64,000 nucleotides of DNA from Vogesella sp. LIG4 (GCF_900090205.1 NZ_LT607802.1:2792928-2856927); one strand, 5' to 3'. Shown: positions 16,357 to 23,877, counted from the first letter of the stretch. Notes: generated from the sequence alone by a model not told the origin. A program made the numbers and translations.

Positions 16357-16647
16357 ATGGCAGTTTACGCATATGACTTGGAAGTCATTCTTCCCCGAAT
16401 TGTCGGCCCCTTGCGAGAAATTTTGGAAGCGGAACTGAAGGCTGGGAATTCTGTTCAAGAGGTTACTGCACCGTGGCCGATGAAACAGGCCAATGTGTGG
16501 TTGGCTCAGCGATTTCACAAGGATTATGCTACCGACTACCCTTCGCTTCGCTACACCTACTTGGGCGACCCAAGGAACTGGATTGAAGAATATGCGGATA
16601 TTGAAAATCAAATCATGGTGGCTGTAAGTGGTTCTGCTCGCTTCTAA
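16357..16647 (+). CDS. Small protein of unknown function (cassette gene)
   Basis: 96 residues, no signal peptide or membrane helix, acidic overall, with a helical N-terminal half (LEVILPRIVGPLREILEAEL) and an aromatic-rich C-terminal half (YTYLGDPRNWIEEYADI). No family recognised. The ribosome site is weak. A second gene begins 19 bp after its stop, across a short GTTAGCA that is not a full attC, so the two may share one cassette. In that place a toxin-antitoxin-like or paired function is possible but unsupported. Confidence 0.55.
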   Translation: MAVYAYDLEVILPRIVGPLREILEAELKAGNSVQEVTAPWPMKQANVWLAQRFHKDYATDYPSLRYTYLGDPRNWIEEYADIENQIMVAVSGSARF

Positions 16648-16666
16648 ACACTGTTAGCAGGTAAAA

Positions 16667-17137
16667 ATGAGCACTGTTTCTTTCAGCAAGGGGTGGTTCC
16701 GGGCCAAGAAGCTATCTTTGGAGGCTTATACCTATGAACAGGCCCAAGCCCTTCATCAAAAAGGCGAGTTCTATTGCGCTCTCATTGGGTCGGTCGCTAG
16801 CCCCTTATGCTTCCTCGAAATAAAGCACGGCTTTGTCGGAGTAGGCTTCCTAGATGAAGCACTTAGAGAGAGTCTGACTTACGCTTTTCAAGAAAAACAG
16901 CCTGGCAAGCTGTTCCTCTCAATGGCGACGTGGAGAGAATTTGAAGGCAACAGCGACAAGGTCAGTAAAGGAACAACGTATTTGTTCCAGCCGGACGGAA
17001 CGCTCACGATTCGTAGAGAATGCTTCATTCCTGTGCATAGCCTAGAAACCTCAAGCAGTTCCGCTGACGTGAGTGGCAATTGGGAACAGCTCCCCGATTT
17101 TGGCCGCTATGAACGCTTTACGAGAACGGAGCGCTAA
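16667..17137 (+). CDS. Protein of unknown function (cassette gene)
   Basis: 156 residues, soluble, mixed alpha/beta, with phrases YEQAQALHQKGEFYCALIG, KHGFVGVGFLDEALRESLTYAFQE and FQPDGTLTIRREC. I do not recognise a domain. It is preceded by AGGT about 8 bases before ATG. Its stop codon lies inside the left core region of the following attC-like site (GCGCTAA), as is usual for cassette genes. Confidence 0.6.
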   Translation: MSTVSFSKGWFRAKKLSLEAYTYEQAQALHQKGEFYCALIGSVASPLCFLEIKHGFVGVGFLDEALRESLTYAFQEKQPGKLFLSMATWREFEGNSDKVSKGTTYLFQPDGTLTIRRECFIPVHSLETSSSSADVSGNWEQLPDFGRYERFTRTER

Positions 17138-17212
17138 TACCTGCCACCAGGGCATCACGCGGACGCCCCCGCCTCGCTCAGGTGCTGCCGCGGCTTATGC
17201 TTGGCGTTGACG
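17131..17212 (+). repeat. attC-like site with imperfect long arms
   Basis: The arms around GCCACCAGGGCATCACGCGG and CCGCGGCTTATGCTTGGC pair imperfectly, with the left core GCGCTAA and right core GTTGACG (17206-17212). The core departs from consensus, so this is a moderate-confidence site. Confidence 0.5.
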
Positions 17213-17314
17213 TCAGGTTTCAGGCTGAAACAGGACATTCATCTTGCGTATAACTGTTCATTCATGCCGACATTGCATGGTGGCTCGGAATAATTCACAC
17301 ATCAGCCAGACCCT

Positions 17315-17708
17315 ATGAAGCCTGACAAAATGAAGGAAGCGCTGAAGTTGATCTTTGTCCAGAGGCTCCGAGATTTGGGATTTTCAGGCCTGTTGCCACA
17401 CTTTCGCAGGAGAAGGGAGGCAGGCATCGATCTCCTGACCTTGCAATTCGATCGAAATGGAGGAGGTTTCGTAGTCGAGATCTCACGATGTTCTCCGGAC
17501 GGAGTAATGACACACTGGGGTAAACATATTCCACCCACAAAGGTCACGGCCCATGATCTGCCCCCAGACCGTCGACACCGGCTTGGCTCGCCTCGACCGG
17601 GTTCCGACGGATACTGTTCGGTTTGATAATGACTCCACAGCACTCCAAGTTGCCGAGTCCCTGTGTACGTATCTCGATGAAGCTGAACTTTGGTGGTCCG
17701 CTGGCTAA
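17315..17708 (+). pseudogene. DUF4304-family gene with a frameshift (cassette gene)
   Basis: The first frame gives 103 residues (17315-17626): MKPDKMKEALKLIF, LGFSGLLPHFRR and LQFDRNGGGFVVEI are the recognisable start of DUF4304 proteins. It then derails to GYCSV and stop. In the +1 frame the family's C-terminus continues directly as VRFDNDSTALQVAESL and ends ELWWSAG with TAA at 17706-17708, exactly at the next attC. The shift lies at about 17601-17620. Either a recent inactivating indel or a sequencing error; programmed shifting is not suggested by any slippery heptamer I can see. Confidence 0.75.
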
Positions 17709-17757
17709 CAAACAGTTGAAGCTGACGGTGCCGCCGCTTCAAGTCAAATCGTTAAAC
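17703..17757 (+). repeat. attC site, best-preserved of the array
   Basis: The left core GGCTAAC (17703-17709) and right core GTTAAAC (17751-17757, full GTTRRRY match) bracket arms TTGAAGC / GCTTCAA, giving a 55-bp site with the spacing of classic 59-base elements. The upstream gene's stop codon lies inside the left core. Confidence 0.8.
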
Positions 17758-17940
17758 GTCTGCTTTCCCCGAAACCTACCTTCTGGTTTGGGTCGATACC
17801 TGGCGCAAGACCAACGCATTCCACTCAGCCGAAGCACGTTGTTATGCTATTGTGCTAGCATGGCAGCTGACGGCCAGAAGCAGCCGCTACACTGGTATGT
17901 CACAAAGCAGTCGGCCACAGCAATAAAAAGGTTAACTCAT
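17758..17940. other. Cassette leader with recurrent non-coding sequence
   Basis: 183 bp without a gene. It contains GTCTGCTTTCC and TTTGGGTCGAT, like the leaders at 16193 and 19700, and the block ATTGTG-TAGCA-GGC...CGGCCA (17849-17880), which reappears at about 18802-18835. ACAAAGCAGTC also occurs in both places (17906 and 18783). Confidence 0.45.
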
Positions 17941-18717
17941 ATGAAGATGTATCTGCTTGCGATACTGCTTGCAACCCTGGCGCTGGTTGGATGCGACCAA
18001 CAAGCAATTTTCGACAAATTTATTCCCCAAGGCGAGGCTGAGTTTTCGAAAAATTACTTGGCTCTGTTTCCTGCACAAGATTTCAATGCTATTGAAGCCA
18101 AGATAGACCCAGCGCTCAAGGATGTCTCGCTTCGGGAAAAATTAAAAGCCATTGCAGATTCCTTCCCTGCAGGAAAACCGAAAGATATAAAAGTGGTTGG
18201 TGTTCATACTTTTACACACAACAACTCGTCTCAGCTCAACCTTTCGTTTCAATATGAATACCCAACCAAATGGCTTCTCGCCAATGTTACCCTGGAAAAA
18301 ACCGGCGACGTTATAGTTGTAAAGGGGGTGAATGTTGAGCCGCTAGTAGATTCTCTTGAAAACATAAACCGATTTTCATTTGATGGAAAAGGCATTGCAC
18401 ACTACATTATATTGATTTCTGCAATGGCTATACCAATCTTTATACTTATTTCTCTTGTGCTTTGCATCCGTACACCAATTCCAAAGCGAAAGTGGTTATG
18501 GGTGATTTTTGTCCTTTGCGGTTTTTTTCAGTTCTCTCTTAACTGGACCACTGGTGTTCTGAATATTAACCCCTTGTTCTTTCAGCTGTTAGGGGCTGGT
18601 TTCTTTAAGCCGTACCCATTTGGCGCTGTTGTTATCTCTGTCTCGCTGCCTATAGGGGCGCTTATCTTCCTTTGGCGACGCAAGCAATGGCTGTTGGCAC
18701 CCGTCTCGGAAGGCTAA
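17941..18717 (+). CDS. Predicted membrane lipoprotein of unknown function (cassette gene)
   Basis: 258 residues from ATG 17941. Lipobox LALVGC puts the acylated Cys at residue 18. Residues 25-150 form a soluble domain (AEFSKNYLALFPAQDFNAIEAKIDP ... VTLEKTGDVIVVKGVNVEPL), followed by three hydrophobic helices in the C-terminal third (AHYIILISAMAIPIFILISLV, KWLWVIFVLCGFFQFSL, FGAVVISVSLPIGALIF). No family recognised. The open frame extends far upstream through the preceding attC, but the signal peptide fixes the start. The stop lies in GGCTAAG, a left-core-like string. Confidence 0.65.
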   Translation: MKMYLLAILLATLALVGCDQQAIFDKFIPQGEAEFSKNYLALFPAQDFNAIEAKIDPALKDVSLREKLKAIADSFPAGKPKDIKVVGVHTFTHNNSSQLNLSFQYEYPTKWLLANVTLEKTGDVIVVKGVNVEPLVDSLENINRFSFDGKGIAHYIILISAMAIPIFILISLVLCIRTPIPKRKWLWVIFVLCGFFQFSLNWTTGVLNINPLFFQLLGAGFFKPYPFGAVVISVSLPIGALIFLWRRKQWLLAPVSEG

Positions 18718-18862
18718 GTAGCGTTATCGCCGACCGACTGAAGCGGTGTGCATCTGGCAACAATGGGTCGATTGCTGGCGGCACAAAGCAGTCTGCCATG
18801 CCATTGTGATAGCACGGCTGTTGTCGGCCAAGAGTTGTTGCTTGACCATCTTGCCGTTAAGC
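18712..18862 (+). repeat. Possible long attC-like site
   Basis: Bounded by GGCTAAG (18712) and GTTAAGC (18856-18862, full core match); at 151 bp it is longer than most attC sites, and the arms are hard to pair by eye. Part of its interior resembles the leader at 17790-17910, so it may be a composite of a leader and a short site. Confidence 0.4.
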
Positions 18863-18925
18863 AGTCACTCGAACGTACTGCTATGTAAAGGTAGTCATCA
18901 CTTCCCCATTAGTGACTTTACTCCC

Positions 18926-19264
18926 ATGACGACTTGCACTCGGAAATACTTATTGCTTGGGCTAGGAGTATTGTTCTCGGCGGAGGTCATATTGACACTC
19001 TTCGTCATGTTCAAGGCCGGTTGTACTGGTGACCCAAAGGGTGGGTCACTTGGTAATCCGCTCCGTGCAGCAGAGCTTGAGGAGGCCGGTCTTCTTCCTT
19101 TGTTTCTTAGCGCAGTCTCGGGCGCCGCTGCATTCTGCTTGGCATCACGGTCGATTCATCGAGTTGTGCATGGAGGTGTCTTTGGTATTCTCGTACTTAT
19201 TGGCTTGTGGCTTGCTGGCATGCAATTCGAGGTTTTAGGCATTCAATGGTGTTTCATACGCTAG
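18926..19264 (+). CDS. Small integral membrane protein (cassette gene)
   Basis: 112 residues from ATG 18926 with three hydrophobic helices (about 8-29, 55-73, 79-100). The loop after helix 1 contains CTGDPKGGSLGNPL. No family recognised; similar small membrane proteins are common cassette cargo. It is followed 20 bp later by a bare right core (GTTAGGT at 19285), so the site behind it looks truncated. Confidence 0.55.
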   Translation: MTTCTRKYLLLGLGVLFSAEVILTLFVMFKAGCTGDPKGGSLGNPLRAAELEEAGLLPLFLSAVSGAAAFCLASRSIHRVVHGGVFGILVLIGLWLAGMQFEVLGIQWCFIR

Positions 19265-19296
19265 CATGACACTCACAGGAATACGTTAGGTATCTA

Positions 19297-19691
19297 ATGG
19301 CAAAGCGACCGAAGCAACGTGCCACGCTGGCAGTAATCTTGGCTTCCACATCCGATGTCCTATTTCCAGAACACCTCGGCAATGCTCCAGTAATGCTCGA
19401 TAGCGCAGGATGCGATGGTGACACGCCGCTGCATGTCGTGGTGCGGCGAAATGATCTCTATGCAGTCCAAACCCTCCTTCAAGCCGGAGCAAAGGTCAAC
19501 GCAATTGGCGACATGGCGAAACCCCGCTGCACGTTGCCGTCGGGCAGGAGAACACTGCCATCATCGAAGCTCTTCTTAGGGCCGGGGCGCATTCTGATGT
19601 TCGTTCCGAGTTCGGTGAAACCGCGGCCGAGCGCGCAGCCAGAATGGGAGGTGAAGTTGCCAAGATTCTTGCTCGCAAGCGTGACACCTAA
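19297..19691 (+). pseudogene. Ankyrin-repeat protein gene with a one-base frameshift (cassette gene)
   Basis: The first frame encodes one ankyrin repeat, GDTPLHVVVRRNDLYAVQTLLQAGAKVNAIGDM, then leaves frame at about 19515. Adding one G in the GG of ATGGCG restores GETPLHVAVGQENTAIIEALLRAGA, then GETAAERAARMGG and a stop TAA at 19689-19691. The restored product would be about 131 residues with three repeats. The lesion is a single-base loss in a G run, so sequencing or assembly error is a real alternative. The stop sits in ACCTAAC, the left core of an attC whose centre is missing. Confidence 0.75.
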
Positions 19692-19699
19692 CGTTAGTG
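19686..19699 (+). repeat. Collapsed attC (left core joined directly to right core)
   Basis: ACCTAAC is followed immediately by GTTAGTG with no intervening arms. This looks like an attC whose central hairpin has been deleted, leaving a 10-bp palindrome CTAACGTTAG. Confidence 0.45.
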
Positions 19700-20226
19700 T
19701 CCGCTTTTCCATGAAAGCATCGACTGTTTGGGGTCGGTAACTGCCATGCACAAACAAAGACTTGGCTGCCCGCTCCGACCGGGCCTTTGCCATTCCCTCT
19801 GGTTTCCTTACTCCGGATAGCCATGCGACCAACCTCGCCAAGCGTCAGCCGAAGCGATTGAGCGATTGCTTTATTCGCCATGGATTGCACTTCACTTCAT
19901 TCAATTTGCTATCCAGATGCCGGCGGTGCGGTGCAATGCTTCAACAGCGTCTTGCTGGGCGCGGTGTCATTGCCGCCGGGCTTGCTGTATGGCACAGGTG
20001 AAGACACGCCCGTCGCCGCTGTTTGCAGGCCGTCAGCAGGGTGCCCCCTCATGCAGGTCGGGCGGCATCCCCATTTATGCCAGCATGCAGTGCGGTTCCT
20101 GCCCTATCATGTCCATGACAATTCTTGATTCAACCCTTTGCAAATAGCGATGCGTGATAGCCGGCGGCAACGTTGGCCGCAAGCACGCATGCTTGCCACG
20201 TGCACCTTTACAAGCTGTTGCCCGCC
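19700..20226. other. Non-coding right edge of the cassette island
   Basis: About 530 bp without a convincing gene. It opens with TCCGCTTTTCC and TTTGGGGTCGGTAACTGCC, again like the other cassette leaders. A modest GCCCG / CGGGC hairpin followed by CTTTG lies at about 19768-19787. Composition returns to GC-rich toward the right, and a motif copy at 20172 marks the return to ordinary chromosome. Confidence 0.45.
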
Positions 20227-20976
20227 ATGAACATGATTTCCTTACAACACCTTGCCGACTACTGGTCGCTGCAGGAGATCACCACCAACCTGGTGGTATT
20301 TTTCAACCTGCTGGGAGCGCTGCTGCTGGGCATGGTGGTTGGCTACGAGCGCACCTACCATGGCCGTGCCGCGGGGATGCGCACCTACGGGCTGGTGGGC
20401 ATGACTGCCGCCGCGCTGACCTCCATCGCCGGCTTTCCCGAGCTGTGGTTCGGCGGCCACGCCCCCAATATCGCCCTGGCGGACCCGACCCGCGTCATCC
20501 AGGGCATCGTCACCGGTATCGGTTTCCTGGGCGCCGGCATGATCATGAAGGACGGCCTCAACATCAGCGGCCTCACCACCGCCGCCTCGATCTGGGCATC
20601 ATCCGCCATCGGCGTGCTGGTGGGGGTGGGCTTCTATGCCTCGGCGATACTGCTGACCGCTTTGTCGGTGGTGTGCATGATGTGGATGTCGCGGCTGGAG
20701 CAGTGGCTGCCCACCCGCCAGGCGGTAGCGGTGGACATCGTGTTTCACGGTGATGTCATCCCGCGGCGGGATGTGCTGGAAGAGGCCGTGCAGCGGCTGG
20801 GCTACTACATTGCCTGGGGTTCGCTGACCATCAAGCACCAGGAACACGCCATCGAATGGCACTTTGTTGCCGTGGCACACAGCAAGGAGCATTGCAGTTC
20901 CCTGCCGGAAATCTCCCAGATGCTGGCCGACCACCAGGCGGTGGCGAGTTTCTCCCTGGCCTACGCGCGTAACTGA
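20227..20976 (+). CDS. MgtC/SapB-family membrane protein
   Basis: 249 residues: four to five N-terminal helices with the family signature (LLGALLLGMVVGYERTYHGRAAGMRTYGLVGM, VIQGIVTGIGFLGAGMI, GLTTAASIWASSAIGVLVGVGFY), then an ACT-like cytoplasmic tail (about 170-249). MgtC-type proteins are linked to survival at low Mg2+ and to control of the ATP synthase in pathogens; housekeeping homologues are widespread and their role is less clear. ATG 20227 is preferred over an in-frame start at 20173 within the dispersed motif. No magnesium riboswitch recognised upstream. Confidence 0.85.
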   Translation: MNMISLQHLADYWSLQEITTNLVVFFNLLGALLLGMVVGYERTYHGRAAGMRTYGLVGMTAAALTSIAGFPELWFGGHAPNIALADPTRVIQGIVTGIGFLGAGMIMKDGLNISGLTTAASIWASSAIGVLVGVGFYASAILLTALSVVCMMWMSRLEQWLPTRQAVAVDIVFHGDVIPRRDVLEEAVQRLGYYIAWGSLTIKHQEHAIEWHFVAVAHSKEHCSSLPEISQMLADHQAVASFSLAYARN

Positions 20977-21066
20977 GCGCCAGGTGGCCGCAGCCATGAA
21001 CGACTGCCTTGCCAAACCCGGTATGCACGGGTAGAACAGGCAATCTTTTCAATCCGGATAATTACC

Positions 21067-21828
21067 ATGCTTGCCGATGCCATCCGTTCTGCCGCCGTCA
21101 TTCTTGCTGCCCGCCGCCTGAGCGGCCAGCCTGGGCCCCTGCTGGCCGGCGGGCTGGAGCCGCTGACGGTGGAGGATGCGCTGGACATCCAGCGCGATGT
21201 CAGCGAGATGCTGGGCAACAGCGTGGCAGGCTGGAAGTGCGGCATGCCGGGCGATGGCCGGGTGTCGGTGGCGCCGATTTATGCCAGCACGGTGTTCGAC
21301 GCATCGCCGTGCCCGGTGTGGGTGCGCGAGGGCCAGGTGCGGGCCGAGCCGGAGCTGGCGTTCGTGTTTGCCGAGGGCCTGCCGCCGCGTGAGCGGCCGT
21401 ACAGCCGTGACGAAGTGCTGCTGGCGGTCAGCAAGGTGCACCTGGCGCTGGAGCTGATCGACAGCCGCTTCTACGCCGACGCCAAACCACCGTTCCTGCA
21501 ATCGCTGGCCGACGGCCTGGTGAACCAGGGGCTGCTGCTGGGGCCGGCCGTCAACATCACCCATGCGCTGACCGCCGGCAAACTTGCCATTCGCGTGCAG
21601 CAGGGCACGCGTGACGAGGAGCTGGCTGGTGTACACCCGGCCGGCGACCCGCTGGCGCCGCTGCTGTGGCTGGTGGAGTTCCTGCGTCAGCGTGGCCAGG
21701 GCTTGCTGCCAGGGCAGGCGGTGATTACCGGCTCCTATGCCGGCGTGGTGAACTTGCAGCCGGACGTGCCGGCCAGCCTGCAGTTTGGCGCGCTGGGCGA
21801 GCTGCGGGCGCTGTTCCACAACCGCTGA
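21067..21828 (+). CDS. 2-keto-4-pentenoate hydratase (MhpD)-family protein
   Basis: 253 residues of the fumarylacetoacetate hydrolase / hydratase superfamily. Visible features: DALDIQRDVSEMLG, AGWKCGMP, APIYASTVFDAS, the acidic metal-site region AEPELAFVFAEGLPP and LALELIDSRF. Members add water to 2-oxo-4-pentenoates or decarboxylate related 2-oxo acids in aromatic catabolism, with a divalent metal. No other catabolic gene is nearby, so the substrate is open. Stands alone with a terminator after it. Confidence 0.75.
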   Translation: MLADAIRSAAVILAARRLSGQPGPLLAGGLEPLTVEDALDIQRDVSEMLGNSVAGWKCGMPGDGRVSVAPIYASTVFDASPCPVWVREGQVRAEPELAFVFAEGLPPRERPYSRDEVLLAVSKVHLALELIDSRFYADAKPPFLQSLADGLVNQGLLLGPAVNITHALTAGKLAIRVQQGTRDEELAGVHPAGDPLAPLLWLVEFLRQRGQGLLPGQAVITGSYAGVVNLQPDVPASLQFGALGELRALFHNR

Positions 21829-21857
21829 ACGGTGGTCGCCAGAGTAGGGCGGCAATG

Positions 21858-21882
21858 GCCGGGCGTGATGCCCGGCTTTTTT
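21858..21882 (+). terminator. Intrinsic terminator after the hydratase gene
   Basis: Stem GCCGGGC / GCCCGGC, loop GTGAT, then TTTTTT. It lies 30 bp past the stop codon. Confidence 0.85.
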
Positions 21883-22399
21883 ATTGGCTGAAGGTTGGCC
21901 GCAAGCGCTGCGGACGTCCCTCGGGTCATGGCCTGGCGAGCTGGCGCTGGGCGGGCGAACAGCGGGGGGCGTGGAGCTTGCAGGCGGTCAATATGCCCTC
22001 CGTAGCCAAACCCGTGGAGCAGCATTTCACCACGCCGCAGTTGTAAGCAGGTGCTGACAAAACGGCTGGGCCTGCGCGGCACCTGCCCGCCGTAGCCGTT
22101 GTCCGGCCTGTTTTGGTGCGCCCTGGCGCCGTAGTGCAGCCTGGTCTGGCCGCTGCTTATTCTGTATGCAGTATGTAAATAGCAGGAAATTCTATAAAGA
22201 TATGGCTTTACGTGTGGCCGCTATATGGCTACTATTTGTGCATTGCAGCGACTGAACGCAAGCGAACAAACAATGTTCGAATGTGATTGGTTGCTAGATT
22301 CAACGCCGATTTGAACACAGCTTGCGGGCGTAAAACAGCTAAAGCGTGGGGTTTGTCACCATGACATTCCTCCAATTTTCGAATTCGAAGATTCCATGC
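21883..22399. other. Intergenic region upstream of metNIQ
   Basis: About 515 bp. It contains a motif copy at 21894 and an AT-rich stretch from about 22150 that probably holds the metN promoter. No SAM riboswitch or clear MetJ/MetR site was recognised. Confidence 0.4.
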
Positions 22400-22401
22400 T
22401 T

Positions 22402-22436
22402 AAAGCCCGCCAGCTCTGCCCGGCGGGCTTTATTGC
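22402..22436 (+). terminator. Terminator-like hairpin in the metN leader
   Basis: AAAGCCCGCC pairs with GGCGGGCTTT around a loop of about 10 bases, followed by ATTGCTTT; it ends just before the metN ribosome site (GGAG at 22440). No plus-strand gene lies close upstream, so it may be a leader attenuator rather than a gene-end terminator. Confidence 0.55.
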
Positions 22437-22449
22437 TTTGGAGTCCAGG

Positions 22450-23190
22450 ATGATTCAGCTCAACAACGTGCACAAACGTTTCCAGCGCCCGGAAGGCGGC
22501 TGGTTCGACGCGGTGCGCGATACCACCCTCCACGTCAAGGAAGGGGAGATTTTCGGCCTGATCGGCTTTTCCGGTGCCGGCAAATCCACCCTGCTGCGCC
22601 TGATCAATCTGCTGGAACGCCCGGATAGCGGCGAGGTGGTCGTGGACGGCCAGAAGCTGACCGCACTGTCCGCCCGCGAACTGCGCCGTGCACGCCAGAA
22701 CATCGGCATGGTGTTCCAGCAGTTCAACTTGATGGCCAACCGCACCGTGGCCGACAACGTGGCCTTTCCGCTGGAGATTGCCGGCTGGAGCGCAGCCCAG
22801 ATCGAGCAGCGCGTGGCGGAGTGCCTGGACATCGTCGGCCTTACCGACCGCGCCGGCCACTACCCGGCGCAGCTGTCCGGCGGCCAGAAGCAGCGCGTCG
22901 GCATTGCCCGGGCGCTGGCGCCGCGCCCGCACGTGATCCTGGCCGACGAGCCGACCTCGGCGCTGGACCCCAAGACCACGCAATCCATTCTCGACTGCCT
23001 GCAGGACATCAACAGCCGCTTCGGCGTTACCGTGGTGATCGTTACCCACGAGATGCACGTGGTGCGCTCCATCTGCCATCGCGCCGCGCTGCTGGACGCC
23101 GGCCAGGTGGTGGAAACCCTGCTGGTGGACCAGCAGCACGGGGTGCAGGCGCAATCGGATCTGGCCAAATCCCTGCTGGAGGCCGCGTAA
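22450..23190 (+). CDS. metN: Methionine ABC transporter ATP-binding protein, short form
   Basis: 246 residues. Walker A GFSGAGKST (39-47), signature LSGGQKQRVGIARAL, Walker B VILADEPTSALD and the switch His in VTHEMHV are intact. It energises D/L-methionine uptake with MetI. E. coli MetN is about 343 residues because of a C-terminal NIL/ACT domain that binds methionine and inhibits transport; here the protein ends right after the ABC domain, so that feedback control is missing. ATG 22450 (GGAG 7 bases upstream) is chosen over an in-frame ATG at 22396, which lies within the leader hairpin region. metI begins at the next base after the stop. Confidence 0.88.
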   Translation: MIQLNNVHKRFQRPEGGWFDAVRDTTLHVKEGEIFGLIGFSGAGKSTLLRLINLLERPDSGEVVVDGQKLTALSARELRRARQNIGMVFQQFNLMANRTVADNVAFPLEIAGWSAAQIEQRVAECLDIVGLTDRAGHYPAQLSGGQKQRVGIARALAPRPHVILADEPTSALDPKTTQSILDCLQDINSRFGVTVVIVTHEMHVVRSICHRAALLDAGQVVETLLVDQQHGVQAQSDLAKSLLEAA

Positions 23191-23877
23191 ATGGAACAAC
23201 TGACTTTTGCCCAGGGGCTGGCCAATGTGCTGGCCATGTCGCCGGAGATCTGGCAGGCCTGCCTGGAAACCGGGCTGATGCTGGCAGTAGGCCTGAGTGC
23301 CGCCATCCTGCTGGGCGGCCCGCTGGGCGTGCTGCTGTACCTGACACAGCCTGGCCAGCTGTTCGCCCACCGTGCGGTGAACGGCGTGCTGGGCTGGCTG
23401 GTGAACCTGGTGCGTTCCTTCCCCTTCATCATCCTGATGGTGTCGCTGGTGCCGCTTACCCGTGTGCTGGTGGGCTCCACCATCGGCCCGGTGGCCGCCG
23501 CGGTGCCGCTGTCGTTTGCCGCCATCCCGTACTTTGCCCGCCTGGTGGAGCAGACCCTGCGCGAGATACCGCGCGGCGTGGTGGAGGCGGCAGAGGCCAT
23601 GGGTGCCAGCCCGGCGCAGATCATTTTCAAGGTGCTGATCAATGAGGCCCGTGCCGGCCTGATTTCCAGCCTCACCATCCTCACCATCAGCTTTCTGAGC
23701 TACTCGGCGGTGGCCGGCGTAGTGGGCGGCGGCGGCATTGGCGACCTGGCCATCCGCTACGGCTACTACCGCTTCCAGACCGAGGTGATGGTGGCCATGG
23801 TGCTGCTGCTGGTGGTGATCGTGCAGATCATCCAGTTGGTAGGCAACCGCCTGGCCGCGCGCCTGGATAAACGTTAA
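23191..23877 (+). CDS. metI: Methionine ABC transporter permease
   Basis: 228 residues with about five membrane helices and the EAA loop EAAEAMGASPAQIIFKVLINEARAGL that docks onto the ATPase. SFPFIILMVSLVPLTR and SYSAVAGVVGGGGIGDLA are standard MetI blocks. The ATG immediately follows the metN stop, so expression is coupled. Forms the inner-membrane pore for methionine with MetN, supplied by MetQ. Confidence 0.93.
   Translation: MEQLTFAQGLANVLAMSPEIWQACLETGLMLAVGLSAAILLGGPLGVLLYLTQPGQLFAHRAVNGVLGWLVNLVRSFPFIILMVSLVPLTRVLVGSTIGPVAAAVPLSFAAIPYFARLVEQTLREIPRGVVEAAEAMGASPAQIIFKVLINEARAGLISSLTILTISFLSYSAVAGVVGGGGIGDLAIRYGYYRFQTEVMVAMVLLLVVIVQIIQLVGNRLAARLDKR

Larger units (their letters stand above)
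14767..19699 (+). mobile_element. Integron gene-cassette array without integrase (CALIN-type)
   Basis: Small, unrelated, mostly plus-strand genes are separated by inverted-repeat sites ending in GTTRRRY-like cores: GTTAGGC 14767, GTTAGAT 15207, GTTAGCC 15951, GTTAATC 16186, GTTGACG 17206, GTTAAAC 17751, GTTAAGC 18856, GTTAGGT 19285, GTTAGTG 19693. The best site (17703-17757) has the full attC architecture. Base composition is visibly AT-richer than on both sides, and codon use is unlike the neighbours. No tyrosine-recombinase integrase is encoded between the LysR gene and the MgtC-like gene, so cassettes would have to be mobilised by an integrase elsewhere. The outer limits are approximate. 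Confidence 0.75.

Noticed and set aside
15121..19700. CRISPR array suggested by repeated inverted elements in the island.
   Set aside because: The repeats differ in sequence and spacing, are hundreds of bases apart and enclose genes; there is no cas gene.
20173..20226. N-terminal extension of the MgtC-like protein.
   Set aside because: It begins at a TTG inside the motif; MNMISLQHL at 20227 fits the family and leaves the membrane segments intact.
14461..20226. Possible integron integrase or prophage recombinase for the cassette array.
   Set aside because: No frame of about 300 codons or tyrosine-recombinase motif is present in the island or its immediate flanks.
22396..22449. Upstream in-frame ATG adding 18 residues to MetN.
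   Set aside because: It translates through the leader hairpin and lacks a ribosome site; GGAG is placed for ATG 22450.
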